DNA of 64,000 nucleotides from Caenorhabditis elegans (taxonomy: Eukaryota > Nematoda > Chromadorea > Rhabditida > Rhabditidae). The position numbers were made by a program, and so were the translations under genes. Positions within the stretch are counted from its first letter, which is position 1, and each line of letters opens with the position of its first letter. Positions 24,700 through 36,677 of the stretch are shown piece after piece. The stretch lies in the NCBI RefSeq assembly GCF_000002985.6, contig NC_003282.8, positions 16,058,001 to 16,122,000 on the forward strand, in the 5' to 3' direction. A model generated the notes under the pieces. It did not search any database, had not been told where the DNA came from, and saw nothing but the letters and a program-made list of their open reading frames with translations.

Positions 24700-26732
24700 G
24701 CTTTTGCCAATTTTTTCAAAAACTTTGATAACTGACAAAGTTTTTTTTTTCCAAAAATCAAAAAAAAAACAAAGAAAACAATTTCTGAAAAGTTGACGGG
24801 GAAACTAATAGCATGTTGTCAAAAAAATTTTCTGGTAGAGTATAATTTGCAACATTAGGTAATTGTTTTTTTCATTGCAGTCAAAAAATTCACTGTTTCA
24901 GAAATGAAGTTTATTTTTCAATTCAAGTTTTTAAGGAAATGTTGAGCAGGTTGGTGTTTTCAGGAATTTGTTGAATTCTGAGTTTTTGAGCAATATATAT
25001 TCAAATATCTCCTCATACAAACGGAAAAAACTATTTTTAAGTGTTTTCATATTCAGCAAATTTAGAGTGTTTTATTGTTCTAAAACTTCTTCGAAGTTTT
25101 TGAAAATACACTAATTTTAAAGCTATTGAATGCTGCTTTAAAACTATGCTTTAAAAAAATGCTTTAAAACTCAAACAATTTTCCACTTAAAAACGTCTAC
25201 GGTTTCAATTTCGCCACATAAAAATTCTTCAAATAAGACACTTATTGCAGCCCAAATCATCACACAATATAGCATTTGGTTATGTTTTTCTAGTTTTGGA
25301 TACGGCCAAAGCCAAATTAAAAAATTTTACGGTTTCAGTTTTATCATAATAAATTTATTACAATTTTTAATGTATTGGTTCGCTTGGAAAGTAACTTTTA
25401 TTATTTTGTTTTCAGGAAATATACCATTAAAAAATGATTGCCCATTTTCATAAAGTTTTGAACTGAAATTTCTTGGAATGGGGCAAAAAAGTTAGAATTC
25501 TGAAACTGGAGGTAATAGTTTTTTTTCACGAAAAAAAATCCCAGTTTCATAAATACTATTTCATTGAAAATTAAAATCCTCGATTACTTTCAATTTCACA
25601 AGTTAAGTTGCACTTTGAAATAATATAACTGGAGGTTTATTTTTCCCACAGTCTTGGATTATCAAGTTTTGCGCAAAAAGTTTCACAGTTTTTACATCTG
25701 TATTTTAAGTTGGAACCTAAAATTGGATAATGTCACTAATATTTCGGATTCTGCGATCACACTTAAGTGTTGTGAAGCTTTTATAAACTTTGATACTTTT
25801 TGAACTTAAAAATGAGAAAGCACGGAAAAAATAACTTTTTTCAGCTTAATGGAATTATAAATAGGTGAGTTTTGAACCTCCTGATTCATTTTAATCAAAC
25901 AGTATCAAATTATTTTCAATTAAAAAAAAAACTATGACCTCGAAGCATTGGGTACCATTGGTAATTGGTGACGTCACACTTCACATGTACGTGGAAACAT
26001 CTGGGGTTGGTCCTCAAAAGGTCCTAATTTACTAGTTAATTATGTTTCAACGGGTTTGTAAATTCAGTTTTGAAAAAAAGCTTTCAACCCGAAATCATTG
26101 TTCTTTCTGCATTTTAATAAAATTACCTTCATCAATTTTTAAAAAAAAATCTGAAAAAAATTATTGGTCATTTTCATATCGTTTTGAAAATCAATTTATT
26201 GAAATGGCACAAAAAAGCTAAGACTCTGTAATTATAGGCGATGGTTTTTTTTTCGCAAAAAAAACACAGTTTCATAACTACCATTCAATTGATAATAAAT
26301 ATCTTCTATTAATTTTGCAGACTTTTTCAATTATTTCGTTTGCCTAAACAAATTATTTCAACGTGTGTTATCAAAAATGTGCTCGTTACAAATTGGGAAA
26401 AACGCAGATCAACGAAGTAGGCGTGACCAAAATTATATAATAGAAATGTAAATTTGATTTTTTTTGTAAGGGAATTATTTAAAGACAAAAAGTTTGGGGC
26501 TCAGTGTCTCAGTTATTCTGAGAAATAAACTCGTTAAGCCAAGCAGCCTTGTTGTCAACACTGACGAGATTTCCACAATTTTGATCTCCAAAAATATTTC
26601 ATGTTTTGTTTTTTTCTAAGAAGTTTCAAAAATAATAGCAACTTTGAATGATTTTCAAAACTTCAAAGATTTATTAATTTTCTTGCTGTTTCATATTGTG
26701 CATAAGTTTTGTGAGAATTCAGTCACACTTGG

Positions 26733-26753
26733 TTGGTTCCTCATTGAAGATTG
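26733..26753 (+). ncRNA. predicted 21U-RNA locus
   Basis: Octamer 26686-26693, spacing 40 nt, TGGT at the start. Confidence 0.5.
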
Positions 26754-27405
26754 AAATTAATTCTATAAACGTTCGCAAATTGGTTGAGTTGTTCGCAAGA
26801 ATTAAATTTATACCGTTTTGAAAATAATTGGGTCGAATTATATGATAACTTTAATACTTTGTAATGGAAATTTAACAGCAAATTCGAATTGTTGTGTTTC
26901 TTTTGAAAAGCTTCAAAACAGCTGAAAACTTTCGAATTTCAGGTGTTGGAAGGAATTTTAACAAATGACTACTGCTTTGAAAAAACGGAGAAAATTTACT
27001 AAATTTCATTCGAATTTTAGACTGGTTTTTTGAAGCCGTAGATCAAGCAAACTCGGCCATAGATTTTTTTAGGCCACGTCGCAAATGTTAGAAGCAAAAA
27101 TCCACATATTTCAGACGTTAATTTAAAGTTTTAAGATGGAAGATTACAAATGCACATCTGAAAACAGTACAAACTTTTCTTCATAAAATAAAATCAATTT
27201 TTAAAAAATGTATTTGAAACAGCCAATTTTTTCAGAGCAACCGAAAATTTAAAAATAAATGTTTTTAACTAAAGAACACAGTTTTTCTGTGTTTTTTTTA
27301 CTCTTCAAAATTTTAGAAACTCATTGCAGTGCTTTTTTCCAAACCGAGAAAATTGGAACCCACAATACTCTCTTATCATTTCATTTTTTTAAAAATTATT
27401 ATTGT

Positions 27406-27426
27406 TTTTATTATTTTGTTGTTATA
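27406..27426 (-). ncRNA. predicted 21U-RNA locus
   Basis: Octamer 27466-27473, spacing 40 nt. Confidence 0.5.
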
Positions 27427-27808
27427 ATGATATTTTTAATTTTTGGCCAATTTTTATGAATAAAATGAAACAGCATTATAAAATTTAAACTTATTTTCTC
27501 AAAAATGTTTATTTGATGATACAGGAAAGCAATTTTTGAAAGCATAGTTTTTTTTTTCAACGAGCTAATTTGACAAGAAAACTTTCTATGAAACGAGTTG
27601 TTGAGCTAGGAAATCATGACCAACTACGTTTTTTTGTTCAGATTTTATTGTCGAAAAATACAAAAACTCCTGTTTTTTTTCAAATAGAAGGGTAGTAAAG
27701 CTTTCACGAAAAAAACATACGAAAAACATGCAAGTGAATTTATCAAATTAATGAAACAGCAATTTTTTTTCATAAAAATTAGGAATAAAAGCTATTCAAA
27801 AATGGAGT

Positions 27809-27928
27809 GCGGCCTTGAGGGCGGAGACAGCTCGCCACGCCAACAGCAAGTTAAACATAGTGGCGCGCGGAATCCGTGAGATGTCGGCGATTAGATATTG
27901 GTTGGGGTCCCGATTTTTACCTTTTCTA
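27809..27928. repeat. GC-rich TIR element, partial copy 2
   Basis: Internal half only: GGCGGAGACAGCTCGCCACG, GGCGCGCGGAATCCGTGAG, GATGTCGGCGA and TTGGTTGGGGTCCCGA. Terminal repeats are missing. Confidence 0.7.
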
Positions 27929-28369
27929 ACTTTTACTTTGAACTTATATAAACTATTTGAAACAGTAAAGTGTTATTTGTGAAAGTGGTTTCAAATAACT
28001 ATTTTTTTGAATTAACTTTCCAATACTGACGAGTTACGGAAAATGCAGCACAATAAGAACTGTGTTTGTTGAAAGTACCTATAAAAAATAAAACTGCCAT
28101 TTTGAAACACCTATACCCATTCCAATAGAAATATGCTAGATAGTTAATATTGAAACTACTTTGTGAGCTCATGAAACTGTAATAAATTTAAGTATTTTGA
28201 TTTTTCAGTGCTTGAAGAGCTGAAATTTGGGGAGTTATAAATAAAATATTTTTGAAGAGAACGACTATTATCAAAAATCTATGACCGTAAAAAATTATTT
28301 TCGATCTACCTGGTAAACTCGACTGTTGAGACTGTTGTCGGAAAAAGGAGAGAAGTCCAGTTCCACAGG

Positions 28370-28390
28370 TAGATCAAAAATTGGTATACA
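28370..28390 (-). ncRNA. predicted 21U-RNA locus
   Basis: Octamer 28430-28437, spacing 40 nt. The upstream 100 bp hold an inverted pair CGATCTACCTGG/CCACAGGTAGATC. Confidence 0.5.
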
Positions 28391-29017
28391 ATAAAAACCC
28401 AATAATTGGTCAGCGGTATAAAATCGCGATGAAACAGCGGAAGGAATTCGGAAAATGTGAATAAATCCCAAGCGCTATAAAAAAAACTATTCGAAAAATT
28501 AAAATAAAATCTTGTCAAGAGAACACGTTGTGTTGATATTTTAGGCCTAACAGCTCAATATATTTTCAATTTAATTTATGAACATAATGAAACTGACTGG
28601 AAATTTGTTTGCATTCACAATCAGTATTTAAAAATTATTTGAAATACAGAAAAAAATCAAAAAAATAAAGTTCACCAGAAAGCGTAAATATTTGAAAATC
28701 TCATTGCGCTCCGGAATCAGTAAACATTTTTAAAATTAATCCTAAAATTAATCCATTAAAATGTTTTTGAATTTAATTTTAACAACAACGTTTTTTTAAT
28801 AAAAAATCAAACAGCATTATTATCGAAAATCTTAAATTAATGATGTGAAAGAGTTAGTTACAAAACTGACTGTTTTAGAAAAAAAATTGGGAATTAAATG
28901 AAACTTTTTTGAAATTGTGAAAGATAGTTCAGCAAATAATTTTGCCGCAAAAATTTATACAAAATTCGTTGGCAGAAGAAGTAAGCCTGTCCGACTTTGC
29001 TCATTGATCTAAGTTTT

Positions 29018-29038
29018 AGTACATAAAAAAACCGTTTA
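29018..29038 (-). ncRNA. predicted 21U-RNA locus
   Basis: Octamer 29076-29083, spacing 38 nt. Confidence 0.5.
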
Positions 29039-29256
29039 GCATCATTGGAAAGCGTTTGAAACCTTTATTAAGTTGATGAAACAGTACTAAAATGTCAGGA
29101 AATTCCCATACTTTTAATCTTGAATTTAACTTAAATATTTTATAGAAAAAGATTACTATAATTGCTGAATTTCAAAGTGGCATTGGGAATGATAGTAAAA
29201 ACTAAATGAAAATGTTCAAAATGTCGTCCTAAATCAATTGTTGGTTTTTTTATTGT

Positions 29257-29277
29257 CGAACTTTGAACTGTAAAGAA
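29257..29277 (-). ncRNA. predicted 21U-RNA locus
   Basis: Octamer 29316-29323, spacing 39 nt. Confidence 0.5.
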
Positions 29278-29849
29278 TTGATCTTACAATTAGGTAGCTG
29301 TTTTTGCACAGTTGTTGAAACAGAAATATAATATAGATATAAGACTCGCATCTGAGTAGATTTTCAAGAAGTGAAAAATTTCTTACTGACACGTAGCCAA
29401 AAATCACAATAGTTTGATGTTGACTGATTGAATAAACATTTATAAAACTCGAGTAATTTCTGAACACAAAGATACAGAGTTTGTATGGTACAGTTATACA
29501 CACAAACCAAATGAGAAACAAAATTTGTTTCAATTTAAATGAGAAACATAGTAATTTGAGTGACAAAAAAATAAAAATGTAGAGTTTTCTGAAACAAAAA
29601 TACTTGGAGTTTTTTTTGGCACACAAACTAACGCTTTCAAATTTTTTGTTGAGATACTTTTTAATGTAGTGAAACAAGAGTTGAATATTTTTGGTTTTTT
29701 TTTTCAAACAAACAAACATCATAACTCCAAGAATTCAATTTGCGTTAACTTACTTTTTTTCATCTAAATTTTTGCACTAACATTGTTTTTCTAGGTTTAC
29801 GTAAATCAGAGAAGGAATAGCTGTTTCTTGAGACGATTAATCTGATACA

Positions 29850-30058
29850 TGACAAAACAGGCGTGTGTACGCACTAATCCCTTTAGCCGCTGACATCTCA
29901 CGAGTTCCGCACCTCTCAGTGTTCAATTCGCTGTGGGCTTGGTGAGCTGCCCGGCACGATGTGAGTTAAACATAGTAAAACAACTCGTGAGATGTCGGCG
30001 ACTGATACTGGTTTGGGCCTTTTTTTTATTTTCCAAAAAAAGTCTGTTTTGAGTGTAC
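29850..30058. repeat. GC-rich TIR element, diverged copy 3
   Basis: Keeps GGCGTGTGTACGC at the left, GACATCTCACGAGTTCCGC and its inverse CTCGTGAGATGTCGGCGA, and TTTTGAGTGTACTT at the right end. Confidence 0.7.
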
Positions 30059-31584
30059 TTGTTCCAGCACCATAGCTGAAAAGCGTTTTCGAAAGGAAAA
30101 TTTGGCGTTTTTGACATTTTGAACTTTTTGTCTCATCAATATTTTTAGGGTTTCAAAAAAAAATTTACGTCGATTTCCAAAATTTGATAATAAACTCCTG
30201 TTCAGTGAATTTTATAAATGAACTCTTTTAATCAATTATACATGGTATCTCCAAATATGGCGCTTTTTTCTATTAAAATACGGTACCCGGTCACGAAACG
30301 ACACACTTTTTGTTAAGTGCAAAAAAGTGTATGTGTTTTGAAATGTTCAATCAGCATTAAATGCACAAATTCCTCAAATTTAAAATCAATAATGTGAAAC
30401 AGAAAATTTTTTTTTAATTTAAGCTGTTTAAAAAGGGCAAGAAAGACTTCTGATCGTTAGTTAATTGTGAGGCCATTATAATAAATGTGCTGAAACAAAC
30501 ATAGAAAAACATTTCAAAAAAGAACTAAAAAATATATTTTGTGACGTTATTAATAAGTCAGTTATCCGATGAAAAACTAATAAAATGGCGATTTCAACCG
30601 TTTTATAATCACCCAATAAACTGTGAGACTTGTAATTGAAAACTGCTCTGAATTTGAAAAGTTTCTGAAACGCTGAACTTTTTGGAGAATTATCAGAATT
30701 ATCAGCAATATCAAACACACTCGTATTTAAAATGTTTTTCAAAAATTTAAACGTATTAGTTTTGTTGAAAAGTATTTAAATACTGTTGAATTTACTTTCA
30801 CCCTATTTCAGAGAAAAAAATCGTGCTGAAATACATACCAGATACAATTTCATTTTTCAGTTTTGTCTGTTGAAGGCTATCGGTACTTATTGCAGCGTTA
30901 CTTTTTTCATTAATAAATTGGCCTTGTGAAAAAGTGGAAAAAAATCGGAGCATAAATAATTTAAAAAAATACTTTACGAAATCAACATGAAATTTCAAAA
31001 AAAGTTATGATTCTGAGTGGTTTTGAAAACACTTTTTTTAAACCTAATAAAATGTTAAAAGTCTCGCTCTTCATTATTCTGATTAATAAATGAAAGAAGC
31101 CGTTTTGAATTTGTTTCTCCAAGAAATCAAAATTTTTTCAATGGTTACAAAAAAATCCCATTAAGAAAATGTATTGCACAATAAAGTAAAAATAGTACTT
31201 TAACAAAAGTGCCAAAGTTTTAAAAAGTTATTGAAACAGACCGTGAAAAATTTCAAGTATTTAAATTTTCTCTCGAAAAGTTTCTACTTTTTCAAGAAAA
31301 TGTGAAATTATTTCTTAATGCAGTAAAATTACTAGAGAATCCTTTTAAAAAAGTTGATAATAAAGTAGTGAAACAGAGAAAAATTTATTGTGTGTATAAA
31401 AAGGCGTTTTACATTTGACATCAGTTCAACATTATTTCCAAAATAATTTCTTTGTAACGTGTTAGTAACATTACAAAGTTTCAACATCAAATGATTCCAA
31501 AAAAATGGGTTGATATTCTTGAATTTATCTTTCTTCAAAAGAGTTTAACAGTTATGCTCATTACTAAAAATCATTTTTTAGAAC

Positions 31585-32020
31585 TTCACTTTATAAATTT
31601 TGCGAAACAGGCATTTTTTCTTCAATGTTTTAACGTCATTTTTATTTTGATTGTTCAAAAGTATTTATTCCGAAAAGAGATGAAACACTCAAAAAAGTGG
31701 TATAAAATGTTGTGATCAGTGAAGTAAAAGTTATCAATCGAGTTCCAAATCAACCGATTATTGTTTTCTATCCCGAGACATTTTTTCCAAGATATTCTGA
31801 CACTAATTGAGTATTGCCACGGAATATGTCAAAAGGCACAGTTTTTGAAACAACTTGAAAGGTTTAATTTGACAACGTCTTCTTCAGGACATCCTTTCCT
31901 ATGCACTCAAAAATTGCAAGTAATAAATTTGTTAAACCACATGACTCAAAAGCATTGTCCATAGGCAGGAAATCGTCGGAGTCTAGTTCAGAATCATTTT
32001 TTGTACACGAGACAATGCTT
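31585..32020 (-). pseudogene. fragment of a second RING-gene copy (3' end)
   Basis: The minus strand of 31740-32010 matches the last part of the RING gene: LLLAIFECIGKD, KTVPFDIFRGNTQLVSEYLG. It has in-frame stops and shifts. The 3' flank (31585-31735) also matches 32310-32460, including the shared CACTCAAAAAAGTGGTATAA. A partial tandem duplicate, about 700 bp from the main copy, now decayed. Confidence 0.75.
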
Positions 32021-32031
32021 TAATTTCAAAA

Positions 32032-32272
32032 ACCCGAACTTTTAGGAACAAATCTTGAAACATCCGTAAAACAGTCCATTTTCCGATTGTAATCAAAAAT
32101 ATTTAATTCTTGGTTTCATCTTATCGGTGTTATTTAGCTAATTATTAGATACTTTTGTATGAGCTGTACTCCAAAATGTTTTCAAAGCGTTATCTTCTTG
32201 AATTGCATCGAAAATATTTTGTTTCGAAAAATTTTGTGCAAATTTTGAAACGGCATTTTTTCACAATAAAAA
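32032..32272. repeat. dispersed duplicate, copy 2 (partner 20399-20590)
   Basis: Same ordered words as the partner, with an extra segment at about 32157-32210. It lies between the two RING-gene copies. Confidence 0.8.
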
Positions 32273-32483
32273 CATCAAGGATATTTCGAAAATAGTTTTT
32301 GATTTTAAGAATATGATCTTATAAATTTTGCGAAACAGGCATTTTTCTCTAATTTTCTTACACAATTTTTCCGACTGTCTGAAATAATTTATTCCGAAAA
32401 GAGATGAAACACTCAAAAAAGTGGTATAAAATGTTGTGATCAGTGAAGTAAAAGTGTAAAAGTAAATTGAGCAACACAAATTA

Positions 32484-33939
32484 TCAATCGAGTTCCAAAT
32501 CATCCTTGATTGTTTTCTTTTCCGAGACATCTTTTCCAAGATATTCTGACACTAGCTGAGTATAGCCACCAAATATGTCGAACGGCACCATTTTTGAAGC
32601 AGCTTGGCTCGTGTAACCTGAGTAAGGTTTTAACACGTTCCTCCCTACGCCATCCTTTCCCAGACACTCAAAAAGTGCAGATATTAAAGTTGTTAAATCA
32701 CAGGACTCAAACTCATTGTCAATGAGCAGAAAATCGTGTTCGTCTAGTTCAGAATAACTTGTTGAAGATGAGACGATGTCCTGGAATTCCTTCCGTTTTT
32801 TTAGAAGTTTCTGGAATTCTTCTTTCTCTTCCCCACTTGCAGAGTCGATATCTTCATAAGTAAGTTGAATGAACATAGGATTGACTTTTCTGAGAAGATA
32901 ATACAGAATTTCCGTTCCTCGTTTCAATTTGATTTTCATGTTTTCTGTGAGAAGTATTCCTGGACAATATTTGTCTATCAACTTCGGGAGACCGAAAATT
33001 TTTTCTTGCAATAAATGTGTGAAAGTTCCAGTGAGGACTTAGTTTCGAGTGCATTGAGAATGGTTGCCATGTCAAGGAAGATCACTGAGGGAATGTTAAA
33101 AAGTTCAATTCTTCCCAGCAAAGAGCTGATGTTTTTGATTAGAGAAATCTTGTGTGTCCTGTGAGTTCCATCAATACAACAATTTGCACAAATTCCCGTA
33201 CTCATAACTTGCGCCGCTGAATTATCCGGATAGTTTTCCAGAAACTTTTGATACAAATCGATTCCATTTTCTTCAGTTTTCACTAAGTGTCCTGATCGTA
33301 TTGCACATTCAACACAGATTCGAAGTTTCTCTGTGTGAGCTTTACATTCTGAGCACATACCACTCCCAAGTTGTTGGACATGAAAAAATACAAGATGAAA
33401 GTGTGTTTCTCGAATTACTCTAAATTGTGAGCTGTGTAGAGGAATTAAATAAACCTCAAACAATTTATTTTGAATGAAATAAATACTTACATCTGAGTTA
33501 TGTTTGTAATTTGTACAATTCAAAAAATCCGTGTTTTCTGCCATTGTTGCAATCATTTCGGCCGCTTGTCAATTAATGCTCTTCCTCTCAAATGCATCGA
33601 TTTTGTTGCAAGCAGGACACGTTGAAGATATCTTCTCATCAAAACATTGTTCACATATTGAATGGCAACATGTCCCTACACACGGACGTCGCTCTTGCTC
33701 GTCTAAAAACCATTTATTGATTTTAAACGAAAAATTTAAATAGTTCGTGGAAATGTGGTGTATTTTCTATTACAGACAATTTTGTTCTCGTCGTTTTTAA
33801 AAGTTGCTGATCATCTGCCTGTTTTTAAAAACATTTTTATTTCACTATATTTAAGAAATTAATTTCGGAGTAATAACAGTAATAACTTACTAAAAACATG
33901 TGTGCATTTCACACAAATAATTGAAGCATACAACGACAT
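32484..33939 (-). pseudogene. RING-finger / B-box-like protein gene, decayed
   Basis: Exon 33939-33891 encodes MSLYASIICVKCTHVF to GTAAGT. Exon 33702-33491 continues in phase with EQERRPCVGTCCHSICEQC and STCPACNKIDAF, completing a C3HC4-type RING. Downstream come CSECKAH, ICVECAI and ICANCCIDGTHRTHK (B-box-like zinc ligands), then a helical C-terminal half ending KDDLELD. Nematodes have a family of such RING proteins, presumably E3 ubiquitin ligases. Breaks seen: an in-frame TGA at 33571-33569 (SIN-stop-QAAEM), a one-base frame change near 32995-33000 (ELSH then LLQEKIFG), and no in-phase acceptor after the GTAAGT at 33490, though that intron is open in frame. A lightly decayed gene, or one whose annotated model avoids these by alternative starts. 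Confidence 0.75.
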
Positions 33940-34544
33940 TGCTGGAAAAGTTAGAGGGTAATGTTTTAATTTCCATCAAATGGGAAACACAATATTTTAC
34001 TGAAAAGGAGTGCTCGAGGACAATGTAAATATGAGTGAGGAAGAAAATTGCTATGTTTTAAATGAAATGTCGAGCAGGAAAAACATTTGTCCCTTAGTGC
34101 AAAAATAAACGTATTAGAAAGTTTTTAAAAATTGATACTTTTTTCTTGAATTGTAATTTTTGGAATTGGTCTGTGACTATTTTATGGAAACTCGGAAAAT
34201 GTTTCAAAAAAATTATTTTTTTTACTGTAAACATGTATTTTGAAAATAGATGAAAATTATTATTAAAATTTGCAATTGCTCATCACATTTTCAAGTGTAT
34301 TGACTCCAATGTAATACTTAGTCTTATTTCTTATTTCTTAAAAGGTAGGCGTAGACACCTGCCTACCAACGCTACCCAAATTTAGAAACATAAATTGATG
34401 TGCCTTAGCGTGTCATGAAGACTATTAGAATTTATTTCTTTATTGTTTTCTTCTCAACTATTCGAATTTTAAAACATAAAAAAATCAATTGTTCTTCTCT
34501 GTTTCACAGATGTGGTATAAGTTTCTAAAATTATCATTTGATGT

Positions 34545-34565
34545 TCCAGATATTATAATCCCAAC
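34545..34565 (+). ncRNA. predicted 21U-RNA locus
   Basis: Octamer 34499-34506, spacing 39 nt, TGTT at the start. Confidence 0.45.
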
Positions 34566-34736
34566 ATTTTCAATTTTCATTGTCGATATTGTGAACGAAA
34601 AATTCATTTTGAATACATTGGCAAGAAGCCTGAACTAGTTGCTTTTTTTTGTTTCTAACCGACGGGTTCTGCGATTTTGTCTTCTGAAGCTAAAATGCCA
34701 TCTCTTGGACATTTCTATTTTTAATAAAAAGTACCG

Positions 34737-34757
34737 AAAAATTGTCCAAACTTTCTA
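34737..34757 (-). ncRNA. predicted 21U-RNA locus (duplicate pair)
   Basis: Octamer 34797-34804, spacing 40 nt, TAAT at the start. Differs from 35282-35302 at two of 21 positions. Confidence 0.55.
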
Positions 34758-35281
34758 TTAACAAGAATTATTTTTTTGAAACCTTTATCAAGTTTATGAA
34801 ACAGCAATAAAATGTTGAGAATTTTGTCTGATTTTGAGTTAAATTTTTCATCCCAGCATTGTTTTCTGTGTGAATATTGTAATAAAACCAATTTCAAAAA
34901 TTTTGAATAAATTAATTTTTCTGTTTGATTTTTTTCAGGGCTGCAAATATGTACAGCAATATGTTGGAAAAATATGTAAAATTGGTTGATAAACCTTTTG
35001 TAATACGAGTTTTGCATTAAAAGCCAATATTAAAATATAAAATACAGAAAGAATTCCGGAGCAGTTATGGAAAATATGCACAAAATTTGAAAATGTAGTG
35101 AAACATTGAGTAATAAAATTCAAATTTTTTATTTAAAATATAAAATTTATTTTGAAAAAAATTGGCAAGAAGCCTGAACTAGTTGCATTTTTTTTGTTTT
35201 TAACCGATGGGTTCTGCGATTTTGTCTTTTGAAGCTAAAATGCCATCTCTTGGACATTTCTATTTTTAATAAAAAGTACCA

Positions 35282-35302
35282 AAAAATTTTCCAAACGTTC
35301 TA
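35282..35302 (-). ncRNA. predicted 21U-RNA locus (duplicate pair)
   Basis: Octamer 35342-35349, spacing 40 nt, TAAT at the start. Confidence 0.55.
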
Positions 35303-36677
35303 TTAACAAGCAATATTTTTTTGAAACCTTTATCAAGTTTATGAAACAGCAATAAAATGTTGAGAATTTTGTCTGATTTTCAGTTGAATTTTTCATCCCA
35401 ACATTGTTTTCTGTGTGAAAATTGTAATAAAACCAATTTCAAAAATTTGAATAATGTAAATAAACACTCATTGGCCGTTTCTGTGTAATTTCAAAGTATT
35501 AGAAATACAATGGAATGAAAATAAGTTGGAAGTTTGAAACTAACCTGAGCATCACTGAATATTCAAATTACAGTAGAAATGTTATTTTAGCATTTTCAAA
35601 ACGTCGTGCCGAATTGCTAGTTTTGATTTTCTTTTCAGGGCTGCAAACGTGCACAGCAATATGTTGGAAAAATATGTAAAATTGGTTGATAAACCTTTTG
35701 TAATACGAGTTTTGCATTAAAAGCCAATATTATCAATAATAAAAAATCCAGAAAAAAAAATTCTGGAGCAGTTATGGAAAACATGCACCTTTTTGAGTTT
35801 CTGTCCGAATATTTCAAATCGTGATTATCACTAAATTTTTAAAAATCAAAAAAGTTTTTTTTAACTAGTGAAAGAGTCCGCGGGTGAAATATTGATTTGA
35901 ATTACATAGGTAGTTTCGATGGTTTTTTCATCAACAACCAGAGAGTTACAATCATTTGATTATTTTCCTAACAAAATTTGAAAGTGTAGTGAAACATTGA
36001 GTGATAAAATTCAAATTTTTTATTTAAAAAATAAACATAAAACTATTTTGTTTTTCAGAGTGAAAAACTCACAAATAAAAAGTTAGAAATAAAATAAAAT
36101 ATTTTCCTGATTTTAGGATGAAAAGCATGAAAAAAAGTTGTTGGAGAAAAACATGTCTTATTAAATCGTCCTGATATTCTTCAGAAAAAAAAAACATCGG
36201 TCATCTTTAATTTGTGCAACTAATTTTCAAATAAAATCTGGGAGTAACATTTAAAGGAGCGCTGACCAATGAATAAACTCGGCCACGCCACATTCGCCAA
36301 CTTATGCGCTTAAAAATAATGTGTCAATTCAATATTTTACCAGTAAATCGAATTGACATGATTAATCATTCAAGATTTTCCAAAATTGATTTTGTTTTTT
36401 AAAAAACTTTTCCAAAATTGCAATATTTTTTTTTTTTCGAAAAAATTGCCAGTTTCAAAAGTTTCATGTTTTGAATACCGTTTGTACGTCGTATTCAATG
36501 GAATCCAACGTATCTAAATTTTAATATTTTTTTTCAATTTGTCTGAATGTTTTATATCAATTTATTGGCTTCTTGAATGCTACCAAAGCTTGAGGTTTAA
36601 TAAAATCATTTAATTTAAGAGATTGCTTCTAGTTTCTTAATTTTGGCATTTCAACTTGCTTCTCAACTGAAAATCAA

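Larger units (their letters stand above)
20786..26693 (+). promoter_or_regulatory. 21U-RNA promoter cluster, rightward
   Basis: CTGTTTCA starts at 20786, 21213, 21367, 22020, 22901, 23970, 24632, 24893 and 26686. Only one exact opposite copy is present (24356). No gene is seen from 20591 to 27190. GC-richer patches at 25945-26030 (with a perfect TGACGTCA at 25969) and 27025-27085 interrupt the AT-rich DNA. Confidence 0.8.
27214..31386 (-). promoter_or_regulatory. 21U-RNA promoter cluster, leftward
   Basis: TGAAACAG starts at 27214, 27466, 27752, 27958, 28430, 29076, 29316, 30395, 31232 and 31379, with no exact opposite copy. The cluster abuts the rightward cluster, so the two point away from each other's far ends and converge near 27 kb. 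Apart from the repeat copies at 27.8 and 29.9 kb, no gene is supported here. Confidence 0.8.
34619..35735. repeat. tandem duplication of a 21U-RNA unit (two copies, second expanded)
   Basis: Copy 1 is 34619-35110, copy 2 is 35162-35735. Shared in order: GGCAAGAAGCCTGAACTAGT, GGGTTCTGCGATTTTGTCTT, TGCCATCTCTTGGACATTTC, the octamer unit, and GCAATATGTTGGAAAAATAT with TAATACGAGTTTTGCATTAA. Copy 2 has about 200 extra bases before the last block. Confidence 0.9.

Noticed and set aside
25969-25976. Perfect TGACGTCA (CRE) site
   Set aside because: Single eight-base palindrome without a nearby gene; reported only as a composition oddity.
29234-29722. 162-residue minus-strand open frame, longest uninterrupted frame outside the RING gene
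   Set aside because: Composition is almost only F, L, I, K, S, Y and N, as AT-rich DNA yields by chance. Three octamer-type motifs lie in or beside it. No splice context or family resemblance beyond generic hydrophobicity.
33531-33743. Plus-strand frame over the RING exon
   Set aside because: Shadow of the minus-strand RING coding sequence.
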